Positions 53,530-61,878 of a DNA stretch of 64,000 nucleotides are shown here, piece by piece. The notes under the pieces were generated by a model. It did no database searches and was not told the DNA's origin. It worked only from the letters and a program-made list of their open reading frames with translations. Numbering within the stretch: position 1 is the stretch's first letter; the number at the start of each line of letters is the position of its first letter. Origin of the DNA: Vibrio sp. UBA2441. GTDB taxonomy: Bacteria > Pseudomonadota > Gammaproteobacteria > Enterobacterales > Vibrionaceae. The stretch is from the NCBI GenBank assembly GCA_002342685.1, contig DDQN01000055.1:62001-126000 (forward strand), in the 5' to 3' direction. The position numbers and the translations under genes are program-made.

Positions 53530-54283
53530 AACCGACGACCCTGTTTTTATCACCACTGAAGCTTGCCGAATTACTGTATTCGATTCGTTTCAGTGTGAGC
53601 TGTTTTTGTCTTATCAATAATAATAGCGCGTTTATTCCGATACTCCCGCAGGCTTGTTGCTGAGTTAGTGAAGCGGAGCTCTGTTCAATCAGTTTACAGG
53701 TGGCCTGATCTATTTTTATGGCACCGTCTAAACAGTTAAAATGGCTAAGATCGCTGCTAATAATCAGCAATGTGTCATTGGTCCAAATCGGGTCAATGAT
53801 GTTTGCCAGCTCCTGGGCCGAGATGCGCCCGGTGAGTATGGGTATCAGAGAGCACTTATCTAAGCAAAGTTGTAAAAAAGGCAATTGCACTTCTAAGCTG
53901 TGCTCTGGGGCATGAATGTTATCTGAGGTGATCACCTGATTTTGCAAAAGCAATTGATCAATAGCGGGCTGATTTAATGGCACCTTGCCTAGAGGCGTAG
54001 AAAACTGCTGAACGTCCGGAACCGCTATACCGTCAAATCGAAAATAATGGCTTGGGCCAACCACAATGACTTTTTGGTACTGATTTTTATGGCCAAATAA
54101 ATGTCGATATGCATTTGCCGCAGTATGTCCTGAGTATACGTAGCCAGCATGCGGCACTATCATCGCACGTGGTGGTTCCTGTGGATCAGCAGGCTGGTCC
54201 ATCCAAGGGGTGAGTTGACGCCGAATGTGTTCTGGGTCGGCATAATAAAATGTACCAGCCGCGCTAGCGGGACGAATTTGCAT
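53507..54283 (-). CDS. amrB: AmmeMemoRadiSam system protein B (MEMO1 family)
   Basis: 258 residues from ATG 54283, giving the family start MQIRPASAAGTFYYAD. The metal-site-like motifs PHAGYVYSGHTAANAY, GPSHY and EHSLEVQLPFL are present. MEMO proteins are related to non-haem-iron extradiol dioxygenases; human MEMO1 binds metal ions. The partner of amrA (overlapping) and of the divergent radical SAM gene 64 bases away. Confidence 0.9.
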   Translation of the reverse strand: MQIRPASAAGTFYYADPEHIRRQLTPWMDQPADPQEPPRAMIVPHAGYVYSGHTAANAYRHLFGHKNQYQKVIVVGPSHYFRFDGIAVPDVQQFSTPLGKVPLNQPAIDQLLLQNQVITSDNIHAPEHSLEVQLPFLQLCLDKCSLIPILTGRISAQELANIIDPIWTNDTLLIISSDLSHFNCLDGAIKIDQATCKLIEQSSASLTQQQACGSIGINALLLLIRQKQLTLKRIEYSNSASFSGDKNRVVGYVSYLIS

Positions 54284-54347
54284 AATTGTACCAACATAAT
54301 GATCAGCAACTATAGTTAGTTTAGGCGCTATTTCGATATTACAGGCT

Positions 54348-55433
54348 ATGTTTATGCCTTCAATGTATGACAAATTTCCAACCAAATATTGGCACGTGAT
54401 CGATGATGGTCGCGTGGTATGCGACCTTTGTCCGAGAAAGTGTCATTTGAGGGAAGGTAAGCGAGGAGCCTGTTTTGTCAGGCAGGCTTATGAGGGCCAA
54501 ATAGTACTCACCAGTTATGGTCGTTCTAGTGGGTTCTGCATCGATCCGATAGAGAAAAAACCGCTTAATCATTTCTATCCGGGAAGTTCAGTTCTTTCAT
54601 TCGGAACAGCCGGATGCAATTTGGGCTGCAAATTCTGTCAAAACTGGAGTATTAGCAAGTCACGCGAGATGGATGCGTTAGGTTCATTAGCGATGCCAGA
54701 ACAAATTGCCCACGCGGCAATTAACAACGGCTGTGAAAGTATCGCGTTTACCTATAATGATCCGGTTATATTTTTAGAATATGCGGTCGATACCGCCAAA
54801 GTGTGCCGGGAGATGAATGTTAATTCCGTTGCTGTGAGTGCTGGATATATTTGTGATGAGCCTAGAAGGGTATTTTATCGCCATATGGACGCCGTTAATA
54901 TTGATCTTAAGGCATTTACTGAGCGTTTTTATCGCAAACTATGCAGTGCTCATTTGGATCCTGTTTTGGATACCTTGATGTATATTCATCATGAAACAGA
55001 TGTATGGCTGGAGATAACCACATTACTCATTCCCGATGAAAATGATTCTTCGAAAGAACTGGATGATATGTGTCGCTGGATAATGGACAACCTTGGACCT
55101 AATGTCCCACTGCACTTTAGTGCCTTTCATCCTGATTTTAAAATGCTGGATAAAGCAAGAACTCCTTTAAGTACCCTAAAGCGAGCTAGAACTATCGCGT
55201 TGAGCCATGGCTTGAATTATGTGTATGTCGGTAATGTTCATGATCTTGAAGGGGACAGTACTTATTGCCCTAATTGCCATCAGCGTGTGATAGAACGAGA
55301 CTGGTATCAGCTCGGAGAGTATCAGATTACAGATGGTGGTTTGTGTGCTGATTGCGGACAATCTATTGCCGGTAAGTTTTCTAGTCAACAGAAACGCTTT
55401 GGACGGAAAAGAGTCCCAATTCGCATTTTGTAG
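54348..55433 (+). CDS. amrS: AmmeMemoRadiSam system radical SAM enzyme
   Basis: 361 residues; in-frame ATG codons at 54348, 54354 and 54363 are all possible starts. An N-terminal cysteine pair (CDLCPRKC) precedes the radical SAM cluster motif CNLGCKFC, then the SAM-binding strands (TYNDPVIFLEY, NIDLKAF). A C-terminal zinc-ribbon-like region has CPNC and CADC pairs. It is related to pyruvate formate-lyase activases. It is divergent from amrBA. Its substrate is unknown; the conserved trio suggests protein or cofactor modification. Confidence 0.9.
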   Translation: MFMPSMYDKFPTKYWHVIDDGRVVCDLCPRKCHLREGKRGACFVRQAYEGQIVLTSYGRSSGFCIDPIEKKPLNHFYPGSSVLSFGTAGCNLGCKFCQNWSISKSREMDALGSLAMPEQIAHAAINNGCESIAFTYNDPVIFLEYAVDTAKVCREMNVNSVAVSAGYICDEPRRVFYRHMDAVNIDLKAFTERFYRKLCSAHLDPVLDTLMYIHHETDVWLEITTLLIPDENDSSKELDDMCRWIMDNLGPNVPLHFSAFHPDFKMLDKARTPLSTLKRARTIALSHGLNYVYVGNVHDLEGDSTYCPNCHQRVIERDWYQLGEYQITDGGLCADCGQSIAGKFSSQQKRFGRKRVPIRIL

Positions 55434-55502
55434 AGGAGGAGTGGGTAGTTAAGTGTGAACGCAATTGTTGGCTGGTTTTTCTTTTTGATTCCAAATAGGT
55501 AA

Positions 55503-55543
55503 TTCCGTTAATATACCCAAGCACCTTGGGTATATTAACGGAA
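55503..55543. repeat. 19-bp perfect inverted repeat between amrS and an ArsR gene
   Basis: TTCCGTTAATATACCCAAG (55503-55521) is matched exactly by its reverse complement at 55525-55543 around a 3-base loop. A T-rich stretch follows at 55550-55557. The hairpin could terminate amrS, but it also lies only 25 bases before the arsR start and could be an operator or an mRNA leader structure. Confidence 0.7.
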
Positions 55544-55568
55544 CGACTATTTTTTTCAGGATTCAGTT

Positions 55569-55883
55569 ATGGAACTAGAAACAATCGCGAGTGCTCTTAA
55601 AGAGCTTGGGCACCCCAAAAGGCTGAGTATCTACAAGCTTCTGGTTAAATCGGGTCTTGAAGGAATGCCAGTTGGCAGCTTGAAAGAAGCTCTGGATATT
55701 CCCGGCTCCACATTAAATCATCATATCTCCTCACTAATGTCTGTCGGTTTAGTCAAGCAGGTAAGACAGGGACGGACGCTAATTTGCATCTCTCAGTATG
55801 AAGTATTGGAAGATATTATTGAGTTTTTACAAGATGAGTGTTGTGTTCAGGGAACGGGCGAGCTGAAAAATAAATCCGCCTGA
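55569..55883 (+). CDS. ArsR-family metal(loid)-responsive repressor
   Basis: 104 residues with a winged HTH (IPGSTLNHHISSLMSVGLV). Cysteines are at positions 73, 91 and 92; the vicinal CC pair near the C-terminus could bind arsenite or a soft metal, as C-terminal thiols do in several ArsR subfamilies. It lacks the classic ELCVCDL motif in the recognition region. It is followed after 173 bases by a permease gene whose promoter overlaps an inverted repeat, so the permease is the likely target. Confidence 0.82.
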   Translation: MELETIASALKELGHPKRLSIYKLLVKSGLEGMPVGSLKEALDIPGSTLNHHISSLMSVGLVKQVRQGRTLICISQYEVLEDIIEFLQDECCVQGTGELKNKSA

Positions 55884-55993
55884 TGTCCTCATTCAAAAAC
55901 AATCTTATCTGTTATTAAGGTTGTTTTTGAACTTTCTCTAACCTTCACAGCTGTTCATTCCTACACTTATTTCTGTATTTATAGAAATGTTTA

Positions 55994-56050
55994 TTGACAA
56001 TATTTTCGACTCAATTTATATTTCTATTATTCTAGAAGTATAAATTGAGT
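55994..56050 (+). promoter_or_regulatory. Sigma70-like promoter overlapped by an inverted-repeat operator
   Basis: TTGACA at 55994-55999, a 17-base spacer, and TATATT at 56017-56022. A 12-bp perfect inverted repeat (ACTCAATTTATA at 56009-56020, TATAAATTGAGT at 56039-56050) covers the -10 element, and the permease ATG follows at 56057. This suits repression by the ArsR protein. Confidence 0.6.
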
Positions 56051-56056
56051 TAAACT

Positions 56057-57136
56057 ATGAATCCAGAAATCATCTCCATGGCAAAAGAAGCGTTAGACAT
56101 GTTTGCTTTCTTAGCCACCGAACTAATCATACTTTTTTTAGTCATCAGTTATCTTGTGGGTGTATTGCAAGACTTTATTACGCCAGAAAAAGTTAAGTCC
56201 ATCCTGAGCTCCCGTAATGGCAAAGGTTATGTTATTTCAGCTCTGCTAGGATCAATTACGCCCTTTTGTTCATGTTCTACAATCCCCTTTCTCAAAGGAC
56301 TATTACGCGCAAGAGCCGGGTTTGGACCCATGATGGTGTTTTTGTTTTCCAGCCCATTGCTTAACCCCATAATTATCGGTTTGTTTGTGGTGACATTTGG
56401 CGCTGACGTGGCGATATTTTATTTCCTCATCGCCATGACAGTGTCGATAACGGCGGGTTATGTACTGGAAAAACTGGGGTTTGAAAGATACGTTAAAGCA
56501 GAAGCCTATGAAGTAACCAATGCTGTCTCTCAGTGCAAAGAAGTGAGTGAAAAAGGATCTGATATCAGTTGCTGCGCTAACCCTGAACGTAAGCCAGCTG
56601 TTACTTCTTGTGGAGAGTCGGCCTCCGTCCCTGCGATGGCATCGGTATCTGATTGCGGTGCGCCCCCCGTGCTTTCCCCCAACTCATGCAATACCAGTGT
56701 GAGCTCTGCCGCGCAACAAGCGGATAATCGTTGGTTACGTATCTGGCATTCTACCTGGAAAGATTTTAAACAAGTGTTTCCATATTTAATGCTGGGTATT
56801 TCAATTGGCTCTCTCATTTATGGTTTTATGCCAACGGACTTGATTGCCCAGTATGCAGGTGCAGGCCACTGGTACGCAGTACCCATTGCGGCGGTGATTG
56901 GTATTCCTTTGTATATTCGCGCTGAAGCAGTGATCCCGTTGAGTGCTGCTTTGGTTGCGAAGGGCATGGCGCTTGGGTCTGTGATGGCTCTAATTATTGG
57001 TAGTGCCGGTGCCAGTTTGACCGAAGTCATTCTGCTAAAGTCTATCTTTAAGAATCAAATGATCGCCGCATTTTTAGTTGTGATACTTGGTATGGCTATC
57101 GGAGCAGGATACATGTATTCGATAGTATTTATTTAA
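56057..57136 (+). CDS. DUF318/ArsP-like permease with cysteine-rich loop
   Basis: 359 residues, two membrane halves of about four helices each. The first half contains the family motif FCSCSTIP (Cys71, Cys73) and SSPLLNP; the second has EAVIPLSAALVAKG. Between them lies a hydrophilic loop of about 80 residues carrying six cysteines (160, 172, 173, 185, 200, 211). Relatives export trivalent organoarsenicals (ArsP) or are annotated as Cu/Zn or general permeases (SO_0444 type). The loop could deliver a thiophilic ion to the channel. Confidence 0.85.
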   Translation: MNPEIISMAKEALDMFAFLATELIILFLVISYLVGVLQDFITPEKVKSILSSRNGKGYVISALLGSITPFCSCSTIPFLKGLLRARAGFGPMMVFLFSSPLLNPIIIGLFVVTFGADVAIFYFLIAMTVSITAGYVLEKLGFERYVKAEAYEVTNAVSQCKEVSEKGSDISCCANPERKPAVTSCGESASVPAMASVSDCGAPPVLSPNSCNTSVSSAAQQADNRWLRIWHSTWKDFKQVFPYLMLGISIGSLIYGFMPTDLIAQYAGAGHWYAVPIAAVIGIPLYIRAEAVIPLSAALVAKGMALGSVMALIIGSAGASLTEVILLKSIFKNQMIAAFLVVILGMAIGAGYMYSIVFI

Positions 57137-57372
57137 TGTAGATAATAGACGTTCATCTGTTTTCGACTGAAAGGTCACATTCTAAATGATGTGACAAAAA
57201 TAGAATTAGCTAGAATTTATTGTGAAGCTGGTATTGGTTGAGGAACTGAGCGTTTATGATGAGTATTAGAGGTAAGCAATGGCCGTCATTGTAAAATGAC
57301 AGCCTTGTTTAAAGAACAGTTTTTAAAAATAACAGCCTTTTTTTAATAAAAAGGAAATAAAGAGGCACACTG

Positions 57373-58809
57373 ATGTTTGATACAGAATCCATACGCGCTT
57401 TTCAGGATGCTTCTGATTGGTCGATGTTAAATAAAATGGCGTTGAAAGCTTCTTCTCATACCTCAAAGCATGCAGCGTTTAGCTTTACTCCAGTACCTAT
57501 TGAGGAACAAAGATATAAGTACTTAGTGGGTGCCGTTCCAATACTAGGCAAATTAATACACGGGGTATCCGAAAATCGCGAGTTTCTTCGCAATGCAATC
57601 GGACCGGTTTCCGATGGGGATCCGTTTTTCAAAGCACTGCTCAAGATGCATGATCAAATCTACGCTGAAAGTAAGGCTGTGCCGCCCCGACTACCATTGT
57701 TGATAATGCGTTCCGATTTTATGGATGACGTTCAATCAGGACCTCAGTTGATCGAATTTAATGGAATTGCTGCGGGTATGGGGCCATTTGGCCAGAAGAT
57801 CCACGAACTTCACCAGTACCTTAAACTGTCATGGCCACAGGTATTTGATCGGTGGTCAAGTAGTACAAGCGATGCGTTTATTGATAATCCCGCAATAGAA
57901 CGAATCGCGTTAGGAATTGCCAAAGCATCTGAGCAAATTCGGATAGAAAGTGGTAATGAAGGCCCGGCAACTTTTCTTATGATCGTGCAGGAAGATGAAG
58001 ACAATATATTTGACCAACATTTATTAGAAGAGCAATTGCAGCATCTTGGCTTGAAGACGATTAAACGAACCTTTCGGCAATTACACGGAAACTTGTCAAC
58101 AGGAAAAAACAACAGATTAATACTTGATGGATTTGGTCCGGTAGATACCGTTTATTTAAGAGCGGGCTATCAATATTCTGACTACATCGCCAATGATTTC
58201 GATGAGACTAAATGCTGCGCAGCGTTGATGTCTACCCGAATTTTTATCGAACAACATCGGGTAGCGGTAAATGCAACGGTTAATCAACAGCTAGCGACGA
58301 GCAAACGTATTCAAATGTTGCTTTCTTCGATGGATGTAAAGGCTTTGACGCAATTTGGTTTGACCACAGAAGAAGCGAGAGTAGTGAAACAGTTGATGGG
58401 TGAAGTGCGCTCAGTTAATAAATACAGTTACGACGCTATAAAGAATGATTCGCTAACAGAATGGGTACTTAAAAATCAGGGTGAAGGTGGTGGCCATTGT
58501 GTGTTCGATCAGGATATTTTGCCTGCTCTTCAAAATTTAGAAGAACAACAGTACCCAGCCTGGTCTTTGATGCGAAGAATTCATCCACAACCGAGAAAGA
58601 AATCTGCTCTGGTAATCAGGGATGCAAAACCATCTATTGTTGAAGACCTTATCAGTGAATTGGGCATGTTTACTGTACATATCGATGGCAAACCTGCGGT
58701 TGAAGAACAAGGGTTTGCAGGATATCTGATACGAAGTAAATCAGCAGCAGCGACAGAAGGTGGCGTTCATAGTGGATTGGGCGTATTGGACTCGTTGATT
58801 TTTAAATAA
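57373..58809 (+). CDS. Eukaryotic-type glutathione synthetase homologue (ATP-grasp)
   Basis: 478 residues, the size of eukaryotic glutathione synthetase. Similar landmarks appear in the same order: LIEFNGIAAGMG (substrate loop, cf. EFNTIA), VYLRAGYQYSDY (cf. RAGY), a QQLATSKRIQMLL helix, the glycine-rich ATP loop LKNQGEGGGHCV, and the C-terminal GGVHSGLGVLDSLIF in place of the alanine-rich loop. Enterobacteria and vibrios normally use the unrelated GshB, so this looks like an additional enzyme joining a dipeptide and an amino acid. The substrate may differ from glycine. It stands alone; the 236 bases upstream contain short A+T-rich stretches but no clear operator. Confidence 0.82.
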   Translation: MFDTESIRAFQDASDWSMLNKMALKASSHTSKHAAFSFTPVPIEEQRYKYLVGAVPILGKLIHGVSENREFLRNAIGPVSDGDPFFKALLKMHDQIYAESKAVPPRLPLLIMRSDFMDDVQSGPQLIEFNGIAAGMGPFGQKIHELHQYLKLSWPQVFDRWSSSTSDAFIDNPAIERIALGIAKASEQIRIESGNEGPATFLMIVQEDEDNIFDQHLLEEQLQHLGLKTIKRTFRQLHGNLSTGKNNRLILDGFGPVDTVYLRAGYQYSDYIANDFDETKCCAALMSTRIFIEQHRVAVNATVNQQLATSKRIQMLLSSMDVKALTQFGLTTEEARVVKQLMGEVRSVNKYSYDAIKNDSLTEWVLKNQGEGGGHCVFDQDILPALQNLEEQQYPAWSLMRRIHPQPRKKSALVIRDAKPSIVEDLISELGMFTVHIDGKPAVEEQGFAGYLIRSKSAAATEGGVHSGLGVLDSLIFK

Positions 58810-58862
58810 GTTTAATCAAAAGAGAACAGTGATGCCCGTTTTCTTGGTAAGTATTTGGCGCG

Positions 58863-59333
58863 CTAATCTGGACGCCATAAACATTCTAACGTTGCGCATT
58901 GAGGTGAAATTGATGACCATTTATCACAATTGAGGTTTAATTGCACCAAATGGGCTGTTTTAAGCGGTATTGTAACACCGAGCAGATCCTCGGCCAGGAT
59001 TTCTAACCCAGGATTATGTGCTACCAGAACGATGTGTTTTCCATTGCCATCCTTAGTCAGAATTTGAAGTAACTGGCTTGCATTAGCCTGATAAATTTCT
59101 GGTTTAAGATGGAAAATACCATAAAGTTCAGGATTCATCTCAAGTAGGTGAAATGCAGTGCTATAGGCTCTAATGGCTGGTGAACACCAGATAGCATCCA
59201 CATCCTTCGGAAAACGTTCGGCCAAACGCTTTACTTGTCTATAGCCTCGATTATTTAATGGGCGTAAATGATCATCTAGTGTGGCGTAATCCCAACTGGA
59301 TTTAGCATGACGTAATAATGTGAGCTTGAGCAT
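58863..59333 (-). CDS. SixA-like histidine phosphatase
   Basis: 156 residues from ATG 59333 with GGGAG upstream. The catalytic histidine motif LRHAKSSWD (RHG/RHA) is at the N-terminus and the second histidine is in HNPGLE. The fold and length match SixA, which removes phosphate from histidine phosphotransfer domains, but the substrate here is unknown. It is convergent with the glutathione synthetase homologue. Confidence 0.88.
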   Translation of the reverse strand: MLKLTLLRHAKSSWDYATLDDHLRPLNNRGYRQVKRLAERFPKDVDAIWCSPAIRAYSTAFHLLEMNPELYGIFHLKPEIYQANASQLLQILTKDGNGKHIVLVAHNPGLEILAEDLLGVTIPLKTAHLVQLNLNCDKWSSISPQCATLECLWRPD

Positions 59334-59443
59334 AAAGTGCTCCCTATTTATGAGTAAATAGCTAGTGGCGCCTACTTTGACCCTATGTAATGTCTTAGAT
59401 GTCATCCCATTAAATGTAATGACGCTAGCTGACCTATTAGCAT

Positions 59444-60346
59444 TTAATTTGCATTATGCTTACTATTTATCATTATAGACTGTCTATATTCATGCGGTGT
59501 AACGTGATGCTCAAGCTTGAACTGTCGTATAAAGTAGCTAGTACTGTGAAATCCACATTTCTTGGATACAGTGCTAATAGGTAAGCTTTTGTTTTGGAGT
59601 ATTATTTTGGCGGAATTTAAGCGCTGTTTATTAATGAACTTACTTAGCCCAAGATTTGTATACAACTTGAAAAGTCGACTGAAATAATAGGGGCTCAAAT
59701 TGACATGTGAAGAGACCATTTCAAGGGTTAATTTATTTGATAGATTGTTGCATATATAATTTATGGCTTCTTCTATTCTCAATCTGTTTTCTAATTTATT
59801 AAGTTCTGAGTTCTCTACTACTTTTATGGGGTTGCTGGTCTTATCTAAATGAAAATTATTAGACAGAGAAGAATCAGATAAAGACTTTAACGTATTAGCA
59901 CAAGAGAATAATCGAGACAATTTTGTTGTCTCGGTCTCTTTATATAGCTCGTGCAACTCTTTATCGATAAGGTAGCTGTCAATACGATTATTAATTAAAG
60001 GAAGCTGGTCGGTCTCTTCAATTTTGGCCTGTCCGCATTGAATGAATCCAAGTAAATCACCCTTTACAAGTAAAGGTACCGAGAAGTCGACCAAACCAGC
60101 ATGACAACGGTAAAATCCAACACCTTGATTTTTTAACGAATTGAGCCCGCCAAGTCGATCGCAGTTCTTACAATTTGAATATAAATAATCATGAGTTCGT
60201 ATTTTATTGCATAAAGATGAAAAATTGAACCGTGAAGAAACCTCATTACCCTGTATATCAACAACGACAACAGCAAGATTTGTCGCAATAGCAAAATCTT
60301 CCATTGCGCTGGAAAAATTGTCGTTGATGGATAAAGTTCCTCTCAT
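59444..60346 (-). CDS. PocR-domain AraC-family regulator
   Basis: 300 residues. The N-terminal PocR sensory domain (about residues 10-150) has the conserved cysteine pattern (LCNK, NCKNCDRLGG, YRCHAGLVDF, GFIQCGQ). The C-terminal 100 residues form an AraC double helix-turn-helix (IEEAINYICNN, LEMVSSHVNLSPYYFSRLFK). PocR activates the propanediol utilisation and cobalamin genes in Salmonella. This gene is divergent from the microcompartment operon across 399 bases and is its likely activator, responding to a diol such as 1,2-propanediol or glycerol. Confidence 0.9.
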   Translation of the reverse strand: MRGTLSINDNFSSAMEDFAIATNLAVVVVDIQGNEVSSRFNFSSLCNKIRTHDYLYSNCKNCDRLGGLNSLKNQGVGFYRCHAGLVDFSVPLLVKGDLLGFIQCGQAKIEETDQLPLINNRIDSYLIDKELHELYKETETTKLSRLFSCANTLKSLSDSSLSNNFHLDKTSNPIKVVENSELNKLENRLRIEEAINYICNNLSNKLTLEMVSSHVNLSPYYFSRLFKLYTNLGLSKFINKQRLNSAKIILQNKSLPISTVSKKCGFHSTSYFIRQFKLEHHVTPHEYRQSIMINSKHNAN

Positions 60347-60745
60347 GATACGCCGCTTATAAAATTATAGATTACTAAATATAACATATAGAAGTTTAAA
60401 AAATAGTTATATCGATCCATAGATTTGAATTGATATTATATTTTTATCCATGACTGTTTGTGTTGAATAATTACTTGTTCGGGCATAGGTATAGCACGTG
60501 TCACATAAATGAAACTTTCCTAAAATGGTCTAAGCAATAAATTTGTATTGATTTTATGGGTTGCTGGCCAATAGGGCGGTAAATAATTATCAAGAGTAAA
60601 AAAATATTGCTGTTATTTTGCAACATTCTCCTATTAGCCAGTTTTTTAATAGCAATAAATTGCAAGTGAATCCCATTAGAATAGTTTTAGAAAAAGTTTT
60701 ATATGAATTAAACATTGGTAAAACATAAAAACATTGAGGTGAAAC
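60347..60745. other. Regulatory region of the microcompartment operon
   Basis: A 399-base A+T-rich gap between the divergent PocR gene and the shell genes. TTGCAA occurs twice (60619-60624 and the ATTGCAAG element near 60660), and TATTGC/GCAATA half-repeats surround them. I cannot define a promoter or a CRP/FNR site with confidence. GAGGTG at 60736-60741 is the ribosome site of the first shell gene. Confidence 0.4.
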
Positions 60746-61030
60746 ATGCAACAAGAAGCATTGGGTTTGGTAGAAACGAAAGGGCTTACTGCCGCAATTG
60801 AAGCGGCGGATTCTATGGTTAAGTCTGCAAATGTCCATTTAGTGGGTTATGAAAAAATCGGTTCAGGTTTAATTACTGTTGTTGTTCGTGGTGATGTTGG
60901 TGCAGTAAAAGCCGCAACAGACGCAGGTGCCTGCGCGGCAAAGAATGTGGGTGAAGTTATCGCAATTCACGTTATTCCTCGTCCTCATACAGATGTAGAA
61001 GCAATTTTGCCAAAAGGTATGGGTAAATAA
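60746..61030 (+). CDS. pduA: Bacterial microcompartment shell hexamer, PduA-like
   Basis: 94 residues, one BMC domain: EALGLVETKGLTAAIEAADSM, VGYEKIGSGLITVVVRGDVGAV, AKNVGEVIAIHVIPRPH. The pore loop follows KIGSG as in PduA/PduJ, so the pore is likely to pass small diols and aldehydes. It forms the flat hexamer tiles of a protein shell around the diol dehydratase. Its stop shares one base with the pduB start. Confidence 0.95.
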   Translation: MQQEALGLVETKGLTAAIEAADSMVKSANVHLVGYEKIGSGLITVVVRGDVGAVKAATDAGACAAKNVGEVIAIHVIPRPHTDVEAILPKGMGK

Positions 61031-61857
61031 TGAGTGATTCTTCTTTGGATAAAATCATATCTCAAATTTTGGAAGAGGTAGGTGACCCAAAAGAAGGGGT
61101 AACTGAACATAATCTTTTAACAGATCACCTGCCTGACCAAGATAGTGGAGTTGGTATGCAAGACAAAACAAATGCAATGACAGAATTTGTTGGTACTGCG
61201 TTGGGCGATACCATTGGCTTGGTTATCGCTAATGTAGACGATGCGTTATTAGAAGTGATGGCATTGGATAAGAAGTATCGTTCTATTGGCATTATTGGCG
61301 CCAGAACGGGTGCCGGGCCTCATATAATGGCCGCTGATGAAGCGGTAAAGGCGACTAATACCGAAATAGTAAAAATCGAGCTTGCCCGAGATACCAAAGG
61401 CGGTGCTGGTCATGGTTGTTTGATTATATTTGGAGGCTCGGATGTTTCTGATGTAAGGCGAGCTGTAGAAGTTGCTTTAAAAGAACTAGACCGAACATTT
61501 GGTGATGTCTATGCCAATGACGTTGGCCACATAGAATTGCAATACAGTGCCAGAGCGAGTTATGCACTTGAAAACGCGTTTGGCGTTCCTTTAGGTAAAG
61601 CTTGTGGACTCATTGTTGGTGCGCCAGCAGCTATTGGTGTGTTGATGGCGGATAGCGCGCTGAAAGCTGCCAACGTTCAAACTATTGCATACAGTTCACC
61701 TTCGAATGGTACCAGTTACTCTAATGAGGTCATTCTGGTTATTTCCGGCGATTCTGGTGCAGTAAGACAGTCTGTCATGACGGCCCGGGATGTTGGTAAG
61801 AGTCTGCTCGAAACCATGGGGGGGAAAGCCCCATCTGTGACTAAACCATATATTTAG
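61030..61857 (+). CDS. pduB: Bacterial microcompartment shell trimer, PduB-like
   Basis: 275 residues with two BMC domains in tandem (about residues 50-155 and 155-265) after a 48-residue N-terminal extension. Motifs TEFVGTALGDTIGLVIANVD, IGIIGARTGAGPH and GLIVGAPAAIGVLMADSA are typical of PduB. The extension contains SLDKIISQILEEV, an amphipathic helix near the start that in PduB links the shell to cargo. One base overlap with pduA. Confidence 0.94.
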   Translation: MSDSSLDKIISQILEEVGDPKEGVTEHNLLTDHLPDQDSGVGMQDKTNAMTEFVGTALGDTIGLVIANVDDALLEVMALDKKYRSIGIIGARTGAGPHIMAADEAVKATNTEIVKIELARDTKGGAGHGCLIIFGGSDVSDVRRAVEVALKELDRTFGDVYANDVGHIELQYSARASYALENAFGVPLGKACGLIVGAPAAIGVLMADSALKAANVQTIAYSSPSNGTSYSNEVILVISGDSGAVRQSVMTARDVGKSLLETMGGKAPSVTKPYI

Positions 61858-61878
61858 GCAAGAGAAAGGAACAATATA

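Noticed and set aside
60481..60520. CRP site before the microcompartment operon
   Set aside because: GTGTCACAT is a good right half, but the left half matches only two of five positions.
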